Positions 18,187-24,888 of a DNA stretch of 64,000 nt are shown piece after piece (within the stretch, counting starts at the first letter, position 1; each line of letters begins with the position of its first letter). A program made the position numbers and the translations under genes. This stretch comes from Streptomyces sp. NBC_00464 (GTDB lineage: Bacteria; Actinomycetota; Actinomycetes; Streptomycetales; Streptomycetaceae), in the NCBI RefSeq assembly GCF_036013915.1, contig NZ_CP107899.1, positions 8,336,001-8,400,000 of the forward strand. The letters run 5' to 3'. The notes under the pieces were generated by a model. That model was not told the origin of the DNA, ran no database searches, and worked only from the letters and a program-made list of their open reading frames with translations.

Positions 18187-18465
18187 TCAGTCCTCGGAGT
18201 CCGTGCTGCTTCGTCCGGCATCGCGGCGGAAGTCGGGCATGCCGAGGTGAACGGTGGAGGGCTGTCCTGCACGGTCGCGCATGGCCTCCAGCTTCTGCGC
18301 GGCGGCGGCCTTGGTGGTCTCGATGGCGGCGACCTCGCCGAGCCAGCCCTGTTCCTTGGCCTCCTGGAGGCGGTCGATGAGATTGGCGTGGATCTGCTCG
18401 AGGCGAGGCATCTGGGCCGGGTCCACGAGAAGTTGCTTCTGGCTCAAGTACAGGACCTTGGATGC
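18187..18465 (-). pseudogene. Integrase/recombinase C-terminal remnant (copy 2)
   Basis: The minus strand reads VLYLSQKQLLVDPAQMPRLE, QIHANLIDRLQEAKEQGWLG and then a Lys/Ala-rich coil, ending STVHLGMPDFRRD shortly before the stop at 18187. It aligns by eye with the remnant at 15831-16098 but is clearly diverged, so it is not a recent duplication. It is joined at about 18465 to an unrelated plus-strand fragment. The long open frame that continues to 19164 is a chimera of three fragments, not one gene. Confidence 0.6.
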
Positions 18466-18828
18466 CGCAGCGACGGAGCTGCTGGTGGCTTCGCCGCAGA
18501 TCCAGCACCGGCTGGACGTGACGGAGAACGCGACGGCGGACGTCGACGTGCTGGCCCGGCTCGCGCGGGATCCGGAACCACGGGTCCGGTTCGTGTACGC
18601 GGTGATGCTCTTCGAGTACAAGCGCCGTATCCCTGCCGGGGTGCTGGAGATCCTGGCGCAGGACCTGGAACCGAAGATCCGGCGGATCGTCGGCGAGAGT
18701 GAGAAACCGCCCGTCGCGGTGCAGGAGCCACCGCCCGTGCTGATGGCGGAGCAGCGGGTGACGCACCCGGATCCGGCGGTGCGGATGAAGGCCGCTGCTG
18801 ATCCCGAGGTACCGACCGTCCTGGCCCC
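18466..18828 (+). pseudogene. Fragment of a leucine-rich-variant/HEAT-like repeat protein
   Basis: The plus strand codes for ELLVASPQIQHRLDVTEN, then DVLARLARDPEPRVRFVYAV and THPDPAVRMKAAADPEVPTV, the rhythm of variant leucine-rich (LRV) or HEAT repeats (DPxPxVRxxxA). No start or natural end is present: both sides are cut by integrase and IS30 fragments. It is an internal piece of a larger lost gene. Confidence 0.5.
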
Positions 18829-19218
18829 GGAAATCGTCCCCGGATCTCGCCCGACGTGCCGGGCGATTTCGCGTACGCCCTTTCCCTGGGCTTTCAGGAG
18901 GGCGATCTCCTCCCGCTCAGCGAACGACAGATATCTGCCCGAATGCGGCTTCGGATCGAATGGTCGCATGCCGCCACACTGTCGATACCAGCGGTTTGCC
19001 TCCGCCGGCGCCACGCCGATAGCCCCAGCCGCTTCCTCAGCGAGAAGACCATCGGCGATCGCGTCCCAGAACGCCGCCTCGATGTGACGCTGGTACTTCG
19101 GATGTCCCGGAGACCTCAACTTCGGGCGCACCGACCGATCGGCTGCCTGCTGACGACGAACCATCCCACACCTCGCTGGTCACGAGGTGTTGCGACGACC
19201 GCTTGAATCCGCCTTGGG
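18829..19218 (-). mobile_element. Left part of an IS30-family element (transposase truncated)
   Basis: The minus strand from the ATG at 19164 codes for RPKLRSPGHPKYQRHIEAAF followed by the IS30 helix-turn-helix FAEREEIALLKAQGKGVREI and ARHVGRDPGTIS, where similarity stops at 18829; normally a REL motif and the DDE domain follow. About 54 nt of upstream IS sequence (to about 19218) abut the interrupted IS3 orfB, so the IS30 element seems to have inserted into the IS3 element and later lost its 3' two-thirds. Confidence 0.7.
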
Positions 19219-19803
19219 ATCCGCGGTCGCTGTGCAGGATGCAGCCGTCGACCGGGCCGCGCCGGGCCACGGCGTTGTTCAGAGCGGTCACGGCCAGGCG
19301 GGACTTCATTCTTGCGTCGATGGAGTAGCCCACGATCCTGTTGCTGAAGACGTCCTTGATCGCGCAGAGGTACAACTTCCCCTCTCCGGTGGCGTGTTCG
19401 GTGATGTCGGTGAGCCACAGCCGGTTCGGGCCGTCCGCGCTGAAGGTGCGGTTCACGAGGTCGTCGTGGACCGGCGGGCCGGCCTTCTTGCCCCGGCCGC
19501 GCTTCTTGCCGAACACGCTCCACCAGCGGTTGTCCCGGCAGATCCGCCACGCGGTCCGGTCGGCCATACCGGCACCCATGCCTCGGGCCTCGTCGGCCAG
19601 GAAGCGGTAGCCGAATTCCGGATCGTCCCGGTGGGCGTCGAACAACGCGTTCGCGCGATACGCCTCCTCGAGCACGGCGTCACCCACCGGCTTGTCGAGC
19701 CAGCGGTAGTAGGGCTGTCTGGCGAGCTTGAGCACCCGGCACGTCAACGTGACGGGCACCCCGTCCACGGCCAGCTCCTTCACGAGCGGGTAGATCCTTT
19801 TCC
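19219..19803 (-). pseudogene. IS3-family transposase OrfB, truncated DDE domain
   Basis: Entered by -1 frameshift from orfA. The frame reads RIYPLVKELAVDGVPVTLTC, the HTH_21 segment YRANALFDAHRDDPEFGYRF and the rve domain NRLWLTDITEHATGEGKLYL with the first catalytic Asp. The second Asp is in ILHSDRGSQ. Similarity ends directly after this point at about 19219, so the catalytic Glu and the C-terminus are lost; the remaining open frame is IS30 sequence read out of frame. Confidence 0.8.
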
Positions 19804-20088
19804 CGGCAGATTCGCCTGCGACAGATAGGCCGCGGCCCGGCGCAGCACCTCGTTCTCCTGTTCCAGCAACTTGATCCGCCGACGCGCTTCCCGCAGTTCC
19901 GCACTCTCGGAACTGCTCACCCCGGGCTTGGCGCCCTTGTCGATATCCGCGCGACGCATCCATTTCCACAGCGTCATCGGGTGGACCCCGAAATCGGAGC
20001 CCACCTGCTCGATGGTCACGCCGGAGTCGCGGTTCCTCGCGACCCGCACGACGTCCTGACGGAACTCCTCCGGATAAGGCTTGGGCAC
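19780..20088 (-). CDS. IS3-family transposase OrfA
   Basis: A 102-aa helix-turn-helix protein from the GTG at 20088 (GAAGGA upstream); a 20121 start is possible. It shows PKPYPEEFRQDVVRVARNRD, GVTIEQVGSDFGVHPMTLWK and the leucine-zipper segment ARRRIKLLEQENEVLRRAAA. Near its end the minus strand reads GGGAAAAGG (complement of 19796-19804), a classic -1 slippage site. There ribosomes would shift into orfB to make the OrfAB transposase. The orf itself is intact, but the partner is truncated. Confidence 0.85.
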   Translation of the reverse strand: MPKPYPEEFRQDVVRVARNRDSGVTIEQVGSDFGVHPMTLWKWMRRADIDKGAKPGVSSSESAELREARRRIKLLEQENEVLRRAAAYLSQANLPGKGSTRS

Positions 20089-20243
20089 AACGACATCCTT
20101 CCCACCTACCCCACAGGGCAAGCCAGTTCAGATGTCACCCGATCGTGCGGCAGACCCAACTGCCCAGGTAGTGGGCCTGCTCCGAGCCCGATGCCAGCTG
20201 AAAGCCCGTGGCGGTGTAGCAGTGGGTCCGGCATCATCCCCAT

Positions 20244-20873
20244 GTGATTGTGATGCAACCCGTTCTGGAGATCTCCGCAGCCGACGACTTCGCGCTCTGG
20301 CCTGTTCGCGAGCACGAGTCATATGGCTACCTCGTGCTGAACGGGGAGCTCACTCCGGCGGAGGTCGGCACGGCGGTTATGCAGATCGCCGACTGCAACG
20401 ACTTCGAGCCGGAGGAGGAGCACGGGCCGTGCCCGACCGACCCGCTCGGCGCCTTCCTGCACGGCTTGCTCACCATGCCTGACTTGTTCGCCGCCGGCGG
20501 CTTCCGGGTGACCGACAACGCCACCGACATCGTCTTCGTCGAGCCGGGCTGCTGCAACGGCTTGGAGACCTGGCGCGACTGGCTGGAGGTGCTCAACGGC
20601 ACCGGGTGCGCCTACTTCGGCCACGATCCGTTCTCGACGGCTGAACGTCTTGGCGACATCGTCCGGCTGACGCTCGACGCCCACGAGACGGACAGCAGCC
20701 CGGTGATCGAGCTGTCGGTAGACCAGATAGGCACGCTCGTCACCGGCGCCCAGCAGGATTTGCAGGACTTCCTCAGCCTTGCCGAAACCTGGGCTGAACA
20801 ACACCTGCCGGCACACGCCGCCGCCGTCACTGCCGCCCTGGCACGGGCACTGGACCTGGCGCCCACACCATGA
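20244..20873 (+). CDS. Hypothetical protein, first gene of a three-gene unit
   Basis: An acidic protein of about 209 aa. The start is uncertain: GTG at 20244, or ATG at 20253 giving MQPVLEISAADDFALW; neither has a clear ribosome-binding site. It shows EHGPCPTDPLGAFLHGLLT, DNATDIVFVEPGCCNGLETW with a CC pair, and a helical C-terminus. I do not recognise a characterised domain. It overlaps the next gene by ATGA and starts the run 20244-21522 just outside the IS3 end. Confidence 0.7.
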   Translation: MIVMQPVLEISAADDFALWPVREHESYGYLVLNGELTPAEVGTAVMQIADCNDFEPEEEHGPCPTDPLGAFLHGLLTMPDLFAAGGFRVTDNATDIVFVEPGCCNGLETWRDWLEVLNGTGCAYFGHDPFSTAERLGDIVRLTLDAHETDSSPVIELSVDQIGTLVTGAQQDLQDFLSLAETWAEQHLPAHAAAVTAALARALDLAPTP

Positions 20874-21343
20874 CCAGCTTCCTGACCCACCGAGCGCGCG
20901 TGCACGACGCCCGGTTCCCCCTCCACCGGCGGCACAGCGCGTTGCGCACTTGCCTCACCGTTTTTGCTCCTTACGGCTTGCGGGCGACATACCACCACCT
21001 CACGCTCAGCGCCGCGATCCCCCGTCGGTTGGAGGCGGACCCGGACGCGCTGGCGCGGGCGGTGGAGGAACTGCACGAGGCGCGGGTGCTGTGGCTCGTG
21101 CGGGCAGACGAGTACACAGCGCAGCGCCGGGCGGAGAAGCAGGCTGGGCGGCGGGCTGTACCGAACCCTCGGCCGTGGTGGCTGCAGAGTTGGTGGGAAA
21201 GCCCCGACCGGGCCTGGTTCGAAGACCCGTTTCGCCACCCGTCGCTGCGTCTGTCCGAGTACGTCCGGCGGCAGAACGCGATTTTGGACGGTGCTGATCC
21301 GCCGGCTGCCCGGCTTGTGGGGATGAGGGACCACGAGTGCTGA
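20870..21343 (+). CDS. Hypothetical basic protein, second gene of the unit
   Basis: A 157-aa protein whose ATG overlaps the previous stop. It is Arg/Trp-rich, with FPLHRRHSALRTCLTVF, a helical middle, and RPWWLQSWWESPDRAWFEDP. No known domain is recognised. The overlap on both sides (ATGA before; the next start lies inside its last codons) argues for one transcript and coupled translation of three proteins. Confidence 0.65.
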   Translation: MTSFLTHRARVHDARFPLHRRHSALRTCLTVFAPYGLRATYHHLTLSAAIPRRLEADPDALARAVEELHEARVLWLVRADEYTAQRRAEKQAGRRAVPNPRPWWLQSWWESPDRAWFEDPFRHPSLRLSEYVRRQNAILDGADPPAARLVGMRDHEC

Positions 21344-21522
21344 GCTCGACCGGGCACGGTTGGGTCGAGCTGTGCCGTGGGTGCGCGCGGGCGCTGGCGC
21401 CATGTCCGTGCGGGCAGCGGCACCGGTTCGTGCCGGAGACCCCGTTCCACTGGAACGAAATCTGGCGACGGGCGCACATGAGCGATGACGGCACGCCGAA
21501 CCCACATGTGCCTGCGGGCTAG
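21337..21522 (+). CDS. Small Cys-rich protein, third gene of the unit
   Basis: A 61-aa protein starting at the GTG at 21337, inside the end of the previous gene. It contains WVELCRGCARALAPCPCGQR, with five Cys in a likely zinc-binding arrangement, then FHWNEIWRRAHM. It is probably a zinc-ribbon partner of the two upstream proteins. Function unknown. Confidence 0.55.
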   Translation: MLSSTGHGWVELCRGCARALAPCPCGQRHRFVPETPFHWNEIWRRAHMSDDGTPNPHVPAG

Positions 21523-21671
21523 CCGGTTGGATGCGGCACGGGGGGCTTGAGTGTGGCTGATCAGCTGGGTGGTGGGCTCTTCAGATCGTTGCCCGCCGCG
21601 CAGGTGATCGTTGCCCGGCGCTCCTCGTAGCGAAGAGATATCACGGACACTGCTGGGAGGTCGCCAGCTGG

Positions 21672-22190
21672 TCACCACACGTCGACGGACCAGACGTCGC
21701 CCCTCTGATGTCCGTCTGGATCTGGGTCGCCTGACCCGTACGGGTCAGGGTCAGCGACGACGTGGATGCGGGCGGCGGACGCGGATACGCGAAAGCAGTC
21801 CATGTCACTCGACGTGTTGTGCTTGTCGAGTTCGATCGTGTGGCCCAGGGCCAGGATGGCGGTCTGCAGTTCCTTGAAGGGGACTCTGGGTGCAAATTCC
21901 CCGTACGCCCGCGAGAGCGGGGACGGCACGGTGCTCGGGGACTGGTCGTACAGCAGTCGTTGGATCTTCACGCCGAAGCCGAAGCACGACATCTGCCCTT
22001 GTCGCCCTGGCTGGTCCGGCGAGAAGTTGATTTCCACGAGCCCGTAGTCCCGCCGCAGTAGGCCACCACCGGGAACATCGAGGCATGTCGCCCCCAGGGC
22101 GGCTTCCCAGGCTTCCGGGTCGGCACCGAGGCCAACTCCCAGGACCTCACCGCAAACGGCGAGGTGAGCGTAGAAGTCCAAAGCGGACAC
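21672..22190 (-). CDS. Conserved hypothetical protein
   Basis: A 172-aa protein from the ATG at 22190. The pattern LDFYAHLAVCGEVLGVGLGA, then DVPGGGLLRRDYGLVEINFS and GFGVKIQRLLYD, is that of small Streptomyces proteins of unknown function which resemble immunity-type or SUKH-like folds in size. That resemblance is impressionistic. It is convergent with the preceding three-gene unit. About 330 bp upstream (22191-22521) hold no complete gene, only a short minus-strand tail near 22293-22340 reading FGFDDGDELTWRLP. Confidence 0.6.
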   Translation of the reverse strand: MSALDFYAHLAVCGEVLGVGLGADPEAWEAALGATCLDVPGGGLLRRDYGLVEINFSPDQPGRQGQMSCFGFGVKIQRLLYDQSPSTVPSPLSRAYGEFAPRVPFKELQTAILALGHTIELDKHNTSSDMDCFRVSASAARIHVVADPDPYGSGDPDPDGHQRGDVWSVDVW

Positions 22191-22521
22191 CCGCCAACTC
22201 CCTCAACTATCCGGACAGGGTACCCCTTGCTGATCTCCGCACAGGACAGGCGGACCAGCGCCCAGTATTCGGTGATCGTACAGAGCAGCCTGTCAGGGCA
22301 GTCGCCAGGTGAGTTCGTCGCCGTCGTCGAAGCCGAAGTCCCAGGCGAAATGCGTCTTTCAGATCAGCTGTGGTCTTCCCGATCCTCCTGGCAGAACCGG
22401 GCTTCGCTCACCATGTCCCGTCAGCTAGCCCGGAACCCGCGCGTGGGACCGCCGCAGCCATCAGCTGGCATGCAGGTTCCGGCTTACCAACGTTCAGGAT
22501 TCCGGGAACCCGCGCGCTTCC

Positions 22522-22971
22522 GATGCCGACCACTTCAAGGCCATCAACGATGGCCTCGGGCACGCGGCGGGTGACACCGTCCTCACATCGATCGGCGCTC
22601 GGCTCACGGCCTGGGCGGGCCCGCACGCTGCCGTAGGCCGCCTCGGAGGCGACGAGTTCGCAGTCGTTCTCAAGCTGGCCCCCGGCCGCCGCGCGCACCG
22701 CCTGGAACAGCTGGTCCGGATGCTGCACACACCAGTCGTCCTGGACGACGGCCGCACCGTCGACGTTGCCGCGTCGGTCGGCGCCGCGTCCCCGGACGTG
22801 CTCGGCACCCGCGACTTGACCGCGTTACAGAGGGCCGCCGACGCAGCGCTCTACGACGGGAAACACACCGGCCGCGCCCACCTCGCCACCGCCGCCCATG
22901 CCACCACGCCGTCCATAAACGGACGCCGCGCCGGGCGTCCGGGCACGGCCGTGTGGGGGCGAGCCGCATGA
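22522..22971 (+). pseudogene. GGDEF-domain protein, N-terminally truncated
   Basis: An open frame ending at 22971 codes for DHFKAINDGLGHAAGDTVLT, AAVGRLGGDEFAVVLKLAPG with an intact GGDEF signature, and LQRAADAALYDGKHTGRAHL. It is the diguanylate-cyclase-type domain seen in small membrane GGDEF proteins of Streptomyces integrative elements. The first beta-strand and the membrane N-terminus are missing, and sequence upstream of 22522 is unrelated. No start codon suits the full domain; an internal ATG at 22720 would miss GGDEF. It overlaps the ASCH gene by ATGA, so the operon order is original. Confidence 0.75.
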
Positions 22972-23411
22972 GCATCGCCTCTCTGCCTCAAGGCGACTGG
23001 ATCCGCGGCATCACGGTCCGCCAGCCCTGGGCGACCTGCATCCTCGCGGGCAAGAGCCCAGAGAACAGGCCGCGCCCGTGGAGCTGGCGAGGCTGGGTCC
23101 TTCTCCATGCAGGGAAGGCCAAGCCGGAGCACGCCGTGCTACGGGAACCGCTGGTCGCCCGCACGATCCTCAATCGGGAGCTGACCGCCGGGGCCGTGAT
23201 CGGCGTCGCTCGCCTGGTCGACTGCCACCAGGACCCCGACGGATCCCCGCCCTGCACGCCGTGGGCGCAGGCCGGCGCCTGGCACCTGGTCCTCCAGGAC
23301 GTCCAGGAGCTGCCGCTGCCCGTCCCCGTCGACGGGCAGCTCGGACCCTGGAAGCCGACGCCGGACCTGGTGGAGCAGGCGCTCCAGCAACTGCCCGACT
23401 TCCGGCCGTGA
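22968..23411 (+). CDS. ASCH-domain (PUA-like) protein
   Basis: A 147-aa protein from the ATG at 22968 (overlapping the GGDEF stop). It contains the ASCH signature GITVRQPWATCILAGKSPEN, then WRGWVLLHAGK and GAVIGVARLVDCH. ASCH domains have an RNA-binding PUA-like fold; some act as nucleases or coactivators, but the bacterial accessory-element forms are uncharacterised. It is typical cargo of Streptomyces plasmids and ICEs. It is coupled to the next gene by a GTGA overlap. Confidence 0.85.
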   Translation: MSIASLPQGDWIRGITVRQPWATCILAGKSPENRPRPWSWRGWVLLHAGKAKPEHAVLREPLVARTILNRELTAGAVIGVARLVDCHQDPDGSPPCTPWAQAGAWHLVLQDVQELPLPVPVDGQLGPWKPTPDLVEQALQQLPDFRP

Positions 23412-23626
23412 CCCGCAAGCGAGACAAGAAGCCACCGTTCGAGCCGGGCTGCGTTCCGGCTCCCGGCGGCCTTCTCGACTGGCGCGACAGCCAGCACTAC
23501 GACCACTGGCAGGACCGCCCCTGCGCGCTGTGCGAACAGCCCACACCGCTGCGCTCCCACTCCGGGGAGCCCGCTCACAAAGTGTGCGCTTCCCTGATGA
23601 TCGAGTGTGTTCTCAGTCGTCAGTAG
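23408..23626 (+). CDS. Small zinc-finger protein of mobile-element type
   Basis: A 72-aa protein from the GTG at 23408, overlapping the ASCH stop. It has a two-Cys knuckle CALCEQPTPLRSHSGEPAHK followed by VCA, the form seen in short phage/ICE proteins. The last about 12 residues look non-native, so the 3' end may have been replaced. It ends the remnant GGDEF-ASCH-zinc-finger cluster. Confidence 0.65.
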   Translation: MTRKRDKKPPFEPGCVPAPGGLLDWRDSQHYDHWQDRPCALCEQPTPLRSHSGEPAHKVCASLMIECVLSRQ

Positions 23627-23994
23627 AGGTGTGTGTTGAACGTGTGGGATGTGGTGCGGGTGCCGAATCGGAGCGGTGGGGGTCGCTGCCGGCTGAAGGT
23701 GTCCTGGGAGTACAGGACCTCCCCTCCGCCCGCCAAGCAGCTGAACCTCCCGCCCGCAGGGCCGTCCCGGCTCTCGTCATGCCGGGCAGCCCTCCTCGTT
23801 CCCAAGCACCACTTGAGCCCTGCCAGGGGGAGTGAACAGGTTCGGGTGGGACCTGGCGGTCGCCTCGCCGGGGCACCGGGGCACTGTCCCTGCGCCTGGC
23901 CTTTGTGCCTCTACGGGATACCGCCCTGGTGGGAGTCAGGTATCCAGAGGCTCTTCCAATGGCAGCGTGAGAGCGGCCGGCGGTCCAGGCCGAG
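23627..23994. other. Gene-free stretch
   Basis: No frame on either strand shows convincing coding character; open frames here are Pro/Arg/Ser-rich and lack ribosome-binding sites. It separates the plus-strand remnant cluster from the convergent hydrolase gene. No clear terminator hairpin was identified. Confidence 0.5.
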
Positions 23995-24888
23995 TCAGAT
24001 GCCGAGGTAGGGGGCGATGGTGGCTGCGGTGGTCGCGCACCGCAGGTAATTCTCGGCGTGATGGAAACGGAAGAGAGCACTGACGGCGGTGGTGTGGTCC
24101 AGGGCGATCCCGTCGAAGAACCTGCTTATCTGGGGCGGGACGGCGACGGGGTCACCGGGGTCGGCGATGTTCACCCAGCGCGTCCTCCCGGGCAGGCCCG
24201 CACCCCGCAGCTGCGGGCCGTCGGCGGGCCGGGGTGCGGGGATGAGGCGCTCGAAGACCACGCGGGGCAGCGCCAGCGGCGAGCCCAGCGTGAGGAACAG
24301 CTCAGGCTGCAGCTCCGGGTGCGCGTGTAGGGCCTCGTAGGCGACGACCGAGCCCAGCGAGTGTGCGACGACGACGCGCGGCCGGTACTGGGCGATTCGC
24401 GCGGCAACTTCCTCGCGCGCCGCTATGCGTTCCGGGGCGTCCGCAGAGCGCAGGTACGCGGTAACCTCACTGCACAGCAGCCGGATGAAGACCCCCAGCG
24501 GCCCCTCGGCCAGGTTGAACCTGCGCGCCATCCACGACGTCAGAGCGCGCAGCGGCACCGCGGCGTGCCCCTGCGCCACCTCGTCCGGCAGCCCCAGCTC
24601 TCGCGCCCACGCATCAAGCATCTCCTGCGCCAGCGGGTCGTTGAGGAAGTCGCTCTCCTGCTCCCCCTGGGCTGCCGGCCCGGGGCGGAGCCTGTCCGCG
24701 TAGTAGGCGAAGTCGACGTCGAGCCGGTCCGGGGAGATACCGAGGCCGCTTTGCAGGTCCCGTGCCCAGGCGGCGGCTTTGAGGGCGCGAAGTTCCTCCT
24801 TGCGTGCGTCGGAGATTCCGGTGCCGAAGCTGTTGTAGATGCCGTGTACGGCGACGACTCGAAGCCGCGGAGTCGCGATACTGCTCAA
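23995..24888 (-). CDS. Alpha/beta hydrolase coupled to the caspase-NACHT-WD40 gene
   Basis: A 297-aa serine hydrolase. A TTG start at 24888 lies 5 nt after a perfect AGGAGG and overlaps the stop of the WD40 gene (TTGA), so it is translationally coupled. It starts LRVVAVHGIYNSFGTG (oxyanion strand with HG). The nucleophile elbow is VVVAHSLGSVVAYEAL, with Ser in A-H-S-L-G. Candidate acid and base lie in NIADPGDPVAVPP and the late DHTTAVSALFRFHHAENYL. There is no signal peptide. Lipase/PGAP1-like folds of this sort are used as effectors or accessories in bacterial conflict systems. Here the operon link suggests a joint role with the sensor-protease; the substrate (lipid or protein) is unknown. 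Confidence 0.85.
   Translation of the reverse strand: MSSIATPRLRVVAVHGIYNSFGTGISDARKEELRALKAAAWARDLQSGLGISPDRLDVDFAYYADRLRPGPAAQGEQESDFLNDPLAQEMLDAWARELGLPDEVAQGHAAVPLRALTSWMARRFNLAEGPLGVFIRLLCSEVTAYLRSADAPERIAAREEVAARIAQYRPRVVVAHSLGSVVAYEALHAHPELQPELFLTLGSPLALPRVVFERLIPAPRPADGPQLRGAGLPGRTRWVNIADPGDPVAVPPQISRFFDGIALDHTTAVSALFRFHHAENYLRCATTAATIAPYLGI

Larger units (their letters stand above)
19219..20130 (-). mobile_element. IS3-family insertion sequence, 3' end lost
   Basis: OrfA (20088-19780) and orfB (from 19803 leftwards) of an IS3-family element. The outer end near 20130 begins TGAACTGGCTTGCC on the minus strand. The other end is missing because orfB is broken near 19219 by the IS30 fragment. 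The element is therefore inactive. Confidence 0.8.

Noticed and set aside
18187..19164. A single 325-codon minus-strand gene
   Set aside because: The frame is a chimera: integrase tail, antisense of a repeat-protein fragment, and IS30 N-terminus.
23633..24010. A plus-strand frame of 125 codons
   Set aside because: Pro/Ser/Arg-rich, no ribosome-binding site, and it runs into the antisense of the hydrolase gene.
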